Source: SCRT01 sp036379455 (GTDB taxonomy: Bacteria > Pseudomonadota > Gammaproteobacteria > Nevskiales > Nevskiaceae). Taken from it: DNA of 14,294 nt. The position numbers were made by a program, and so were the translations under genes. This document shows, in pieces, positions 6,488 through 13,231 of the stretch (position 1 is its first letter; each line of letters opens with the position of its first letter). The notes under the pieces are model-generated. The model did not search any database and had not been told where the DNA came from. It was given only the letters and a program-made list of their open reading frames with translations. Where the stretch lies: positions 1 to 14,294 of the forward strand of contig DASVGQ010000176.1 of the NCBI GenBank assembly GCA_036379455.1, read 5' to 3'.

Positions 6488-7006
6488 ATGGCCAAACCAC
6501 GCGTACGCATATTCCTCGACAACGAGGTCGAGCCCGTCATCGATCAGGAGCTCCCCAGCCGCGTCGCGCTGGACACCCGCCGATGGTCCGACGGACCGCA
6601 TCGCCTGACGGTACGCGCGACCGGTGAGAACGGCCTCGAGGGCGTGGAGGAAATCCCGTTCAACGTCCGCAACGGACCCGGCATCTCTGTCGCCGGCCTG
6701 CGCCCACGCACCACCCGGAAGGGCGTGATGCACCTCAAGGTCGACGCCTTCAGCACCGATGACCCCTTCGATCCACGGCGCGCTGAGGCGCGTTCCCCGA
6801 TCCCGACATGGACATGGGTCCTGTTCATGTTCGTCCTCGCGTGGGTCGTGTTCTATGTGGCGACGATGTGGAACCCGCCGCCCGAATTCGCGCAGACGCC
6901 GACCTACGGCAGCAACCCCGCCGCCGAGACCTATGGCACGCCGAGCTCGCAGGACCACGGCCAGGCGCCGAAGGCGGACCGCGGCGAGCCCGAACGAGGC
7001 ATCTAG
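6488..7006 (+). CDS. Ig-like domain plus single membrane anchor, oxidase-associated
   Basis: The 172-residue product has a Shine-Dalgarno AGGGAG at 6473-6478, 9 bases before the ATG. Residues 5-63 look like a bacterial Ig-like beta sandwich: RVRIFLDN, DTRRWSDGPHRLTVRATG, and a closing strand IPFNVRNGP. There is no signal peptide. A single helix at about 108-128 is preceded by Arg-rich sequence and followed by a Pro/Gly/Ser-rich tail with almost no positive charge nearby, which predicts the Ig-like part in the cytoplasm and the tail in the periplasm. The segment RSPIPTWTWVLFMFVLAWVVFY resembles the NPLPRWW anchor of CcoP in sequence pattern and topology, but no CXXCH is present. I infer a heme-free CcoP-anchor analogue or accessory subunit of this oxidase. 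I do not recognise the family by name. Confidence 0.85.
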   Translation: MAKPRVRIFLDNEVEPVIDQELPSRVALDTRRWSDGPHRLTVRATGENGLEGVEEIPFNVRNGPGISVAGLRPRTTRKGVMHLKVDAFSTDDPFDPRRAEARSPIPTWTWVLFMFVLAWVVFYVATMWNPPPEFAQTPTYGSNPAAETYGTPSSQDHGQAPKADRGEPERGI

Positions 7007-7048
7007 GCATCCCGCGAATCCCGTTCGGAAACCGTCGTCAAGAAGCGC

Positions 7049-7076
7049 GCCGCCCGCGGGCCGCGCACGGGGCGGC
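7049..7076. terminator. Candidate bidirectional terminator hairpin between convergent operons
   Basis: GCCGCCC (7049-7055) and GGGCGGC (7070-7076) form a perfect 7-base-pair stem around a 14-base loop. It lies between the plus-strand oxidase cluster (ends 7006) and the minus-strand amidohydrolase (ends 7191). There is no good T-tract on either side, so this is a weak call based on position and GC-rich symmetry. The rest of 7007-7190 shows no gene. Confidence 0.3.
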
Positions 7077-7190
7077 TCGCAGCACACGTTTCTGGCGCTC
7101 CCCGCCCAAGCTCGCCTGCACAGGCTTCACGGTCGCGCATTCACGCCGGAACGCTGCGGCACCGTACGTGGCGATCGCCGGCGCGCGGCT

Positions 7191-8345
7191 TCAGGCGAGG
7201 CGCTGGCGCACGATCTCCACGAACACCTCCACGCCTACCGGCAGCAGGCGGTCATCGAAGTCGAATGCCGGGTTGTGGCAGGTCAGCCCGTCGTGGCCCA
7301 GCAGAAAATAAGAGCCCGGGCGCTGTTCCAGCATCGCGGCGAAATCCTCGGAGTTCATCAGCTGCGGTGCCACGACGACATTCTCGGGGCCTACCACCCG
7401 GCCGGCGGCTTGGCGGACCACTTCGGTCTGTTCCGCATGATTGAAGGTCGCGGGCGCCGACAGCAGGTGCTCGAACTCGATCTCGCATCCGTACGTCGCC
7501 GCGGTTCCACGGCAGATGGTCTGCACGCGTTCGAGCACCAGCCTCTGCACATCCTTGTCCATCGTGCGGATCGTGCCCTCCAGTTCCGCTGACTCGGGGA
7601 TCACGTTGATGGCAGTGCCTGCGTGGAACTGGCATACGCTCAGCACTGCGCGCCGCGCCGGATCGACGTTGCGGCTGACGACGGTCTGCAGCCCCTGTAC
7701 GAGCTGCGCGCCGATCATCACGGGATCCACCGCGCGCTGCGGCTCCGCGCCGTGGCTGCCCACGCCGCGAATCCGGATCCGAAACAGGTCGTTCGCCGCC
7801 AGCAACGCGCCGTTGTACACGCCAACCTTGCCGAAGGGCACGACATTGGCGTTGTGCAACGCGTAGATCTCGTCGCAGGGAAACTCCTCGAACAGCCCGT
7901 GACGCACGAGCTCGGCGCCACCCCGCAGTGTCTCCTCCGCCGGCTGGAAGATGAAACGAACCGTGCCCGCGAAATCGCGATGTTCTGCAAGGTAGCGCGC
8001 GGTCCCCAGCAGCATGCTGGTATGGCCGTCGTGGCCGCAGCTGTGTGCCACACCCTCATTGACCGAACGGTAGACGGCGTCGGACTTCTCCTGCAGCGGC
8101 AGCGCGTCCATGTCGGCGCGCAGACCGACCGTCAGCGTGCCTTGCCGCGCGCCCCGCAGCGTACCGATCACCGCCGTGGTTCCGCCGAATCCGGCGTGTA
8201 CCTCGACGCCAAACTCCCTCAGCAGCCCGGCCACCTTGTCCGCGGTGCGATGCTCCTTGAAGCCGACTTCCGGGTGCCGGTGGATGTCGTGTCGCCACGC
8301 TGCCATGTCGCCGCCCAGGCCGGCGATCACCGGATCCACGCTCAC
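7191..8345 (-). CDS. M20 family amidohydrolase (hippurate/N-acyl-amino acid hydrolase-like)
   Basis: The 384-residue product matches the M20D metallopeptidase family, which hydrolyses N-acyl or N-benzoyl amino acids with a two-metal centre, usually in the cytoplasm. Counting from the GTG start, visible motifs are WRHDIHRHPEVGF (17-29), LRADMDALP (75-83), the metal-binding HSCGHDGHTSMLLG (101-114, Cys and His ligands), QPAEET (134-139, catalytic and metal-binding Glu), ALHN, the dimerisation-domain GVGSHGAEPQRAVDP, INVIPESAELEGTIRT, and MNSEDFA with LLGHDG..CHNPAF near the end. I chose GTG at 8345 because AGGAGG lies 5 bases upstream; an ATG eight codons earlier (8369) has no ribosome binding site and adds an acidic stretch encoded by the Shine-Dalgarno itself. 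The substrate cannot be read from the sequence. It is transcribed in the same direction as pnp but 261 bases away. Confidence 0.9.
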   Translation of the reverse strand: MSVDPVIAGLGGDMAAWRHDIHRHPEVGFKEHRTADKVAGLLREFGVEVHAGFGGTTAVIGTLRGARQGTLTVGLRADMDALPLQEKSDAVYRSVNEGVAHSCGHDGHTSMLLGTARYLAEHRDFAGTVRFIFQPAEETLRGGAELVRHGLFEEFPCDEIYALHNANVVPFGKVGVYNGALLAANDLFRIRIRGVGSHGAEPQRAVDPVMIGAQLVQGLQTVVSRNVDPARRAVLSVCQFHAGTAINVIPESAELEGTIRTMDKDVQRLVLERVQTICRGTAATYGCEIEFEHLLSAPATFNHAEQTEVVRQAAGRVVGPENVVVAPQLMNSEDFAAMLEQRPGSYFLLGHDGLTCHNPAFDFDDRLLPVGVEVFVEIVRQRLA

Positions 8346-8350
8346 GTCGT

Positions 8351-8356
8351 CCTCCT
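8351..8356 (-). promoter_or_regulatory. Ribosome binding site deciding the amidohydrolase GTG start
   Basis: On the minus strand AGGAGG (plus-strand CCTCCT) stands 5 bases before a GTG at 8345. It is the best Shine-Dalgarno on this strand and favours the GTG over the ATG at 8369. Confidence 0.7.
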
Positions 8357-8560
8357 CGTCGCATCCCAAGCCGTTCGAGGCAACTTACGCCCCGCCCGGA
8401 AGCGCGCGCAACGTGCAATTGCCAAGGCGACGCGCAACCCGCAAGCGTCATCCGGCGACACGCAGGTGCCAGCCGTAGCCGCTTGCGCCAAAGAACAGCA
8501 CCAAGCGCGGCTTCGCGCCGCACAAGAGGACGACACGCTCAACTGAGCGCCGCGCGCTCC

Positions 8561-8585
8561 CGCTCCCGCGGAACACGCGGGAGCG
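8561..8585 (-). terminator. Stem-loop downstream of pnp (possible terminator or 3' end barrier)
   Basis: CGCTCCCGC (8561-8569) and GCGGGAGCG (8577-8585) are a perfect 9-base-pair inverted repeat with a 7-base loop, beginning 21 bases after the pnp stop on the minus strand. A T-tract is absent, so it may act as an mRNA 3' stabiliser or a Rho-assisted end rather than an intrinsic terminator. A second small palindrome, CGCTCA-AC-TGAGCG, lies at 8536-8549. No gene is seen in 8346-8606. Confidence 0.45.
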
Positions 8586-8606
8586 AAGGGCGGCCGACTT
8601 CGCTCT

Positions 8607-10709
8607 TCAGGCCGTCTCTGCTACCGCCTTCATGGACAGCCGGATGCGGCCCTGCTTGTCCACTTCCAGCACCTTGACCTTGACGATCTGCCCTTCGGAC
8701 AACTCGTCGGCGACGCTGGCCACGCGTTTGTCGGAGATCTGTGAAATATGCACGAGGCCGTCCTTGCCCGGGAGGATGGTCACGAAGGCGCCGAAATCCA
8801 TGATGCGCGCCACCTTGCCTTCGTAGATCTCACCGACCTCGACGTCCTTCGTCAGGGATTCAATGCGCGAGATGGCCTTCTTCGCCGCATCGCCGTCGAC
8901 GGCGGCGATCTTGATGGTGCCATCGTCGTCGATGTCGATGGTCGTCCCGGTCTCTTCCGTGATCGCACGGATCGTCACGCCGCCCTTGCCGATCACGTCA
9001 CGGATCTTGTCCGGATTGATCTTGATGGTGGTGATGCGCGGCGCGTACTCGGACATCTCGGTCCGCGGCTTGGCGATCACCTTCGTCATCTCACCGAGGA
9101 TGTACTGCCGCGCGTCGTGTGCCGCGGCCAGCGCCTCGCGCATGATGTCCCCAGTAATGCCGGTGACCTTGATGTCCATCTGCAGCGCGGTCACGCCTTC
9201 GCGTGTTCCGGCGACCTTGAAATCCATGTCGCCGAGATGGTCCTCGTCGCCGAGGATGTCGGTGAGGATCGCGTGCCGATCGCCGTCGAGGATGAGACCC
9301 ATCGCGATGCCGGCCACCGGCGCCTTGATCGGCACGCCGGCGTCCATCAGGGACAGCGTCGTGCCGCACACCGTCGCCATCGACGACGATCCGTTCGACT
9401 CCGTGATCTCCGATACGACGCGGACCACGTACGGGAATTCCTTCTCCAGATCCGGCATCACGCCGAGCAAGGCGCGCTTGGCCAACCGCCCGTGCCCGAT
9501 CTCACGTCGCTTCGGGCTGCCAACCCGCCCCGTCTCGCCGACGCTGTACGGCGGGAAGTTGTAATGCAGGAGGAAGGGATCGCGCCACTCGCGGTCCATG
9601 CCGTCGATCAGCTGCGCGTCCTTGGCCGTACCGAGCGTCGTCGTCACCACGGCCTGCGTCTCGCCGCGCGTGAACACGGCCGAACCGTGCGTGCGGGGCA
9701 GGATACCGACGCCCATGGAGAGCTTCCGCACCGTGTGCAGATCGCGGCCATCGATACGCGGCTGGCCGGCAAGGATGCGCCCACGCACAACCTGACTCTC
9801 GAGCGCGTGGAAGCAGTTCTCGACTTCGCGCGCGCTCCACTGCGGGTTCTCGCCGCCAGCCAACTCGTCCAGCAGCGCTGAGCGCAGCACGTCGATCTTG
9901 TCGTGACGCTCCTGTTTGTCGGCGATCGTGTAGTCCGTTTCCAGCTCGCCGCGCCGCGCCGCGACCGCCGCGACGAGCGCCTCCCCTGCCTTGGGCGGTT
10001 GCCAGTCCCACTTCGGCTTGCCTGCCGCCGTCACCAGCGCATCGATCGCGTTGATCGCCGCCTGCATCTGCTCGTGGCCGAACAGCACCGCGCCGAGCAT
10101 GACTTCCTCCGAAAGCTGCGAAGCTTCGGATTCCACCATCAGCACGGCCTGATGGGTGCCGGCCACCACCAGGTTCAACTTGGTGTTCGCGAGCTGATCC
10201 TGCGTGGGATTGAGCACGTACTGGCCGTCAACGTAGCCGACGCGCGCCGCGCCAATGGGGCCCGCGAAGGGCACCCCGGACAGCGCCACGGCCGCCGACG
10301 CACCGAGCATGGCGGGAATCTCGGAATCGATCTGCGGATTGAGCGACAGCACCGTCGCGATGATCTGGATCTCGTTGTAGAAGCCCTTCGGGAACAACGG
10401 TCGTAGCGGCCGATCGATGAGGCGCGAAGTGAGCGTCTCCTTCTCCGTCGGCCGCCCCTCGCGACGGAAGAAGCTGCCGGGAATCCGCCCGCCGGCATAG
10501 GAGCGTTCCTGATAGTCAACGGTCAACGGGAAGAAATCGATGTCCGCGCGAGGTTCCTTCCTCGCGACCGCGCTGACCAGCACGACGGTTCCTTCCACCT
10601 TGACGAGCACTGCACCGCTCGCCTGCCGCGCCACCGCGCCGGTCTCCAGAGTGACGGTATGGGCGCCATAGGAGAACGTCTGGCGGGTAGGCTCAACGGG
10701 ATAGACCAT
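8607..10709 (-). CDS. pnp: Polyribonucleotide nucleotidyltransferase (PNPase)
   Basis: PNPase degrades RNA 3' to 5' with phosphate and joins the RNA degradosome in many proteobacteria. The 700-residue product has the full architecture: first RNase PH domain (about 10-145, with RRE and RPLRPLFP), an alpha-helical linker region (about 150-300), second RNase PH domain (about 315-545), KH domain with GKGG at 574-577, and S1 domain (about 623-694, KVARIMDFGAFV..PG.DGLVHIS). Catalytic residues are visible: the serine run 441-443 in ESNGSSSMATVCG, and Asp490, Asp496 and Lys498 in DEDHLGDMDFKVAG. Length is near the E. coli enzyme (711). The ATG at 10709 fits the family start; its Shine-Dalgarno is weak (GAGCGA). 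It follows rpsO with a 181-base leader that includes the rpsO terminator, as in E. coli, so expression is probably read-through from rpsO plus possible own control. Confidence 0.98.
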   Translation of the reverse strand: MVYPVEPTRQTFSYGAHTVTLETGAVARQASGAVLVKVEGTVVLVSAVARKEPRADIDFFPLTVDYQERSYAGGRIPGSFFRREGRPTEKETLTSRLIDRPLRPLFPKGFYNEIQIIATVLSLNPQIDSEIPAMLGASAAVALSGVPFAGPIGAARVGYVDGQYVLNPTQDQLANTKLNLVVAGTHQAVLMVESEASQLSEEVMLGAVLFGHEQMQAAINAIDALVTAAGKPKWDWQPPKAGEALVAAVAARRGELETDYTIADKQERHDKIDVLRSALLDELAGGENPQWSAREVENCFHALESQVVRGRILAGQPRIDGRDLHTVRKLSMGVGILPRTHGSAVFTRGETQAVVTTTLGTAKDAQLIDGMDREWRDPFLLHYNFPPYSVGETGRVGSPKRREIGHGRLAKRALLGVMPDLEKEFPYVVRVVSEITESNGSSSMATVCGTTLSLMDAGVPIKAPVAGIAMGLILDGDRHAILTDILGDEDHLGDMDFKVAGTREGVTALQMDIKVTGITGDIMREALAAAHDARQYILGEMTKVIAKPRTEMSEYAPRITTIKINPDKIRDVIGKGGVTIRAITEETGTTIDIDDDGTIKIAAVDGDAAKKAISRIESLTKDVEVGEIYEGKVARIMDFGAFVTILPGKDGLVHISQISDKRVASVADELSEGQIVKVKVLEVDKQGRIRLSMKAVAETA

Positions 10710-10858
10710 GATTTCGCTCAGTGGGGTGACATCGGTTGCAACGCGTGCGGAGGATCCGCGCCGGCGTCTGACGCGTGCAGCGAACGGAGCCGCTGCGGGC
10801 CGGATCGCACCGGACCGCTGGCTTCAGTGCCGCACGGGAACAGGCAGTCAGACAAATG
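10710..10858 (-). promoter_or_regulatory. pnp leader with inverted repeats (candidate RNase III/PNPase autoregulation site)
   Basis: Reading the minus strand, GTCTGAC just after the rpsO terminator (plus 10847-10853) is complementary to GTCAGAC farther on (plus 10766-10772), and could close a structure containing the hairpin GCAGCG/CGCTGC (plus 10777-10782 and 10791-10796). ACGCGTGC occurs twice, 30 bases apart (10741 and 10771). In E. coli the pnp leader forms a long stem cut by RNase III, after which PNPase represses its own mRNA. The position matches; the conservation of mechanism is inference. Confidence 0.4.
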
Positions 10859-10881
10859 AAAACTGCGCCGTAAAGGCGCAG
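10859..10881 (-). terminator. Intrinsic terminator of rpsO
   Basis: On the minus strand CTGCGCC-TTTAC-GGCGCAG is a perfect 7-base-pair stem with a 5-base loop, followed by TTTTCATTTG. It starts 9 bases after the rpsO stop codon. This matches the E. coli arrangement, where a leaky terminator between rpsO and pnp allows partial read-through. Confidence 0.85.
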
Positions 10882-10890
10882 CGAGTGCGC

Positions 10891-11160
10891 CTAGCGGCGC
10901 AGGCCGAGATCGGCGATAAGCCGCGTGTAACGGCCTTCGTCTTCTCTCTTCAAGTACTCGAGGAGCTGGCGGCGATGGTTGACCATCTTCAGCAGCCCCC
11001 GCCGCGAGTGATTGTCCTTCTTGTGGACCTTGAAGTGCTCACCGAGGCCGTCAATGCGCTTGGACAACAACGCGACCTGCACCTCGGGTGAACCGGTATC
11101 GCCCGCGCCGTGGCCATACTTCTGCACCACTTCGCGCGTCTGTTCGACGGACAACCGCAT
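10891..11160 (-). CDS. rpsO: 30S ribosomal protein S15
   Basis: The 89-residue product has exactly the length of E. coli S15 and aligns without gaps by eye: DTGSPEVQVALL, HFKVHKKDNHSRRGLLKMV, RRQLLEYLK and the C-terminal RYTRLIADLGLRR. S15 binds 16S rRNA early in 30S assembly. The ATG at 11160 is preceded by GGAG with 9 bases between; the frame extends upstream to 11223, but that part overlaps the promoter and has no S15 similarity. It has its own promoter upstream and a terminator immediately after, with pnp next in the same direction. Confidence 0.98.
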   Translation of the reverse strand: MRLSVEQTREVVQKYGHGAGDTGSPEVQVALLSKRIDGLGEHFKVHKKDNHSRRGLLKMVNHRRQLLEYLKREDEGRYTRLIADLGLRR

Positions 11161-11204
11161 TGGACGTGACTCCGCAACCGTTCTGGACTCTTGAGATCGC
11201 GCGC

Positions 11205-11233
11205 ATTCTAACCGGCGCGCCATGTCGCAACAA
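11205..11233 (-). promoter_or_regulatory. Sigma70-type promoter of rpsO
   Basis: On the minus strand TTGTTG (plus 11228-11233) and TAGAAT (plus 11205-11210) are separated by exactly 17 bases. The -10 lies about 45 bases before the rpsO ATG. This is the best promoter match in the window and probably drives rpsO and, by read-through, pnp. Confidence 0.75.
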
Positions 11234-11307
11234 GCGTTGGCGCAGCATGTTTCAGCGGCATCGGAGCCCGTCCGTCACCTGGCGCGCGAATCGGTGTGCA
11301 TGACCCG

Positions 11308-12327
11308 TCACACGCCGCGGTCGGCCGCCGCCATGATCGTTCTCGCCAGCGCGCCGCGTTCGCCTGCGACCGCCAGCGCCAACGCGGCCATCTCTCGCCA
11401 CGCCTCGGCGTCACTACCGCTCTTGGACAACACGTCGATCTCCGCAAGCCGGCGGATCCAGCCGCGCACTCTCGAGGCCGTCACCCGTCGTGACGCCGCG
11501 GCGACCCGCGCACGGCGGCGTACAAACACGCCGGCTGCAGCCTTGCCTTCAGACAGCGCCAACAGCTGCCGGAGGTCGGCGGCGAGCGCCGCCGTGAGCG
11601 GAGGCAACGCGGTGCCTTCTTCGTGTAGTCGTTGCAAGCCCCTGACAGCCGCTACCCGATCGCCCGTCAGCAGCCGATCAATCCAGTCAAAAACGAGGTA
11701 ACGCGCGCTGTCGGCAACTCCGGAGAGCACGGTACCGGCTTCCACTTTTCCATCAGGACACAGCAGCTTCAGTTTGCTGACTTCCTGAGCGGCGGCCAAC
11801 AGATTGCCCTCGGTATAGTCCGCCAAAAGCCCGACCGCCTCGTCGGTCGCCGTGAGGCCAGCGCCCCGGAGGCGCAACAGCAGCCAGGCCGGGAACGCTT
11901 CCATGCGCACAGGCCACGCGTAACACACGATCCCACGGAGGTCGCAGGCCGCGTACCACGCGCTCTTGCGCGCCCTGGCGTCCAGGTGACCGCCGACGAC
12001 GACGAGCGTCACCGAAGCGGTCACTCCCGCGATCAGCTCGGCGAGCAGCTTCGCCGCGGCCGCCGGCGGCGGTGCCGACAGGTGCAGCTCCACGACCCGG
12101 CGCTCGCTGAAAAGCGAGCCCGTCGCGCACGCATTGTCGAGCGCGCTCCAGTCAAAATCGCGTTCTGCGACCAGGCGTTCCCGCTCCAGGTACCCGGCCT
12201 TGCGCAGCGCGGCGCGCAGCGCGTCGAGGCATTCCTGCACGATCAGCGGTTCGTCTCCCGCCAGGGCGTAGACCGGCACAAGGGCACGCTGGACGGTGGC
12301 AACGAAGCGCTCCGCGTCAACGCGCAC
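11308..12327 (-). CDS. holA: DNA polymerase III subunit delta (HolA)
   Basis: HolA is the clamp-opening subunit of the DNA polymerase III clamp loader. The product has 339 residues (E. coli 343) and follows the family: LVPVYALAGDEPLIVQECLDALR near the N-terminus (17-38), RRVVELHL, a TLVVVGGHLDARARKSAWYAA segment, the conserved LLADYTEGNLLAAAQEVSKLKLL in the middle domain, FDWIDRLLTGDRVAAVRGLQRLHEEG, and a helical C-terminal collar domain. It starts with GTG at 12327, overlapping the end of the upstream hydrolase by 11 bases, so it is probably co-transcribed with pyrD and the hydrolase. In many gammaproteobacteria holA follows lptE and leuS; that context is absent here. The Arg-rich segment FVRRRARVAAASRR near the C-terminus is somewhat unusual. 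Confidence 0.93.
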   Translation of the reverse strand: MRVDAERFVATVQRALVPVYALAGDEPLIVQECLDALRAALRKAGYLERERLVAERDFDWSALDNACATGSLFSERRVVELHLSAPPPAAAAKLLAELIAGVTASVTLVVVGGHLDARARKSAWYAACDLRGIVCYAWPVRMEAFPAWLLLRLRGAGLTATDEAVGLLADYTEGNLLAAAQEVSKLKLLCPDGKVEAGTVLSGVADSARYLVFDWIDRLLTGDRVAAVRGLQRLHEEGTALPPLTAALAADLRQLLALSEGKAAAGVFVRRRARVAAASRRVTASRVRGWIRRLAEIDVLSKSGSDAEAWREMAALALAVAGERGALARTIMAAADRGV

Positions 12328-13231
12328 CGATGAGCTCCCGCGTCACGAAACGCGCAACGGCTTCGGCGCAGCGTTCAGGTGCTTCCACGTGCATCAGATG
12401 ACCCACGCCGCGCAACGACTGCGTCGAGTGGTTCCGGAAGCAGGCCTCACGACGCACGTAATCGCCGTCGGGGAGCATGCCTCGCAACGCGGAGGCTTCC
12501 GCCAGCAGGAACAGGGTGGGCGCCGTGACGCACCGCCAGACCGCCTCGAAGTCGGCGGCGTGATAGGGCAACGGGCCGTCCATCCGGTGCAAGGGATCCG
12601 CCAGCAGGGTCACACGCCCATCTTCCTCAGCAGTCGCCCAGCAGCGCGCGAGGAACAGCGCCTGTCGCGCGTCGAGGTGCGGCTGGCGCCGGCGGATGCG
12701 CGCCGCAAGCGCGTCGAAGCTCGCAAAACTTTGCATCCTGGGCGGCTGCGCCAGCGCATCGAGCCAGCGTGCGTAGCGCGCGGGCGTGGCGCTCGGCGGC
12801 ATGTCGGCGACGGCCAGCCCGTCCATCAGGACCAGCCGCTCTACGCGCGCCGGACGCAGACCCGCATACAGGCTCGCGATCTGCGCGCCCATGCTGTGGC
12901 CCACCAACTTGACGCGCTGCCCGGGCACGAGGCCGTCGATCACCGCGGCCAGATCCGCCACGTAGTCCGGAAACCAGTAATAGCCGCCAGAACCACGGGC
13001 GCTGTAGCCAAAGCCGCGATGATCCATCGCAAACACCCGCATCGGTTCGTCGACGCGTGCAAGCAGCGCGTGGACGAAGGGGATGAAGCTGGCGGAGCTG
13101 TCACCCCAACCGTGCAGCACGAACAGCGTCGGTGCTGCGTCGTCGCCGAAGCCGAGAACATGAAACCGCAGGCCTCGCGCGCGCAAGAATACCGAGCGTC
13201 CTTGGGCAACCTGGCGAACCGGCGCCGTCAT
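12317..13231 (-). CDS. Alpha/beta hydrolase, serine hydrolase-like (SERHL-like)
   Basis: The 304-residue product has the alpha/beta hydrolase pattern: oxyanion region LHGWGDSSASF (39-49), MDHRGFGYS (69-77), nucleophile Ser113 in GHSMGAQ, LVLMDGL (133-139), a helical cap about 140-230, and the general-base His278 in GVGHLMHVEAPE. HGWGDS with DYVADLAAVID and GHSMGAQIASLYAGLRPARVERLVLMDGL recalls the SERHL-like subgroup. The usual catalytic acid after the sixth strand (LLIxGxxD) is not obvious: the segment reads LFLLAEASALRG, with Ser where Asp is normal; Glu245 or another acid might serve. I chose ATG 13231 because it overlaps the pyrD stop (ATGA) and indicates coupling; an upstream start at 13273 lies inside pyrD. 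The substrate is unknown. Confidence 0.88.
   Translation of the reverse strand: MTAPVRQVAQGRSVFLRARGLRFHVLGFGDDAAPTLFVLHGWGDSSASFIPFVHALLARVDEPMRVFAMDHRGFGYSARGSGGYYWFPDYVADLAAVIDGLVPGQRVKLVGHSMGAQIASLYAGLRPARVERLVLMDGLAVADMPPSATPARYARWLDALAQPPRMQSFASFDALAARIRRRQPHLDARQALFLARCWATAEEDGRVTLLADPLHRMDGPLPYHAADFEAVWRCVTAPTLFLLAEASALRGMLPDGDYVRREACFRNHSTQSLRGVGHLMHVEAPERCAEAVARFVTRELIGAR

Noticed and set aside
6488..7006. Assignment of the Ig-like protein as CcoP
   Set aside because: It has no CXXCH motif, so it cannot carry the two c-type hemes of CcoP; only the membrane-anchor segment is similar.
8346..8369. ATG at 8369 as the amidohydrolase start
   Set aside because: No Shine-Dalgarno precedes it, and the added codons are exactly the AGGAGG ribosome binding sequence of the downstream GTG.
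8748..9881. Long plus-strand open frame across pnp (377 codons)
   Set aside because: It is the shadow of pnp: His/Arg/Asp-rich low-information translation, while the minus strand encodes all PNPase domains.
11161..11223. Upstream N-terminal extension of rpsO
   Set aside because: The extension overlaps the -10 promoter element, and S15 is exactly 89 residues from the ATG at 11160, equal to the E. coli protein.
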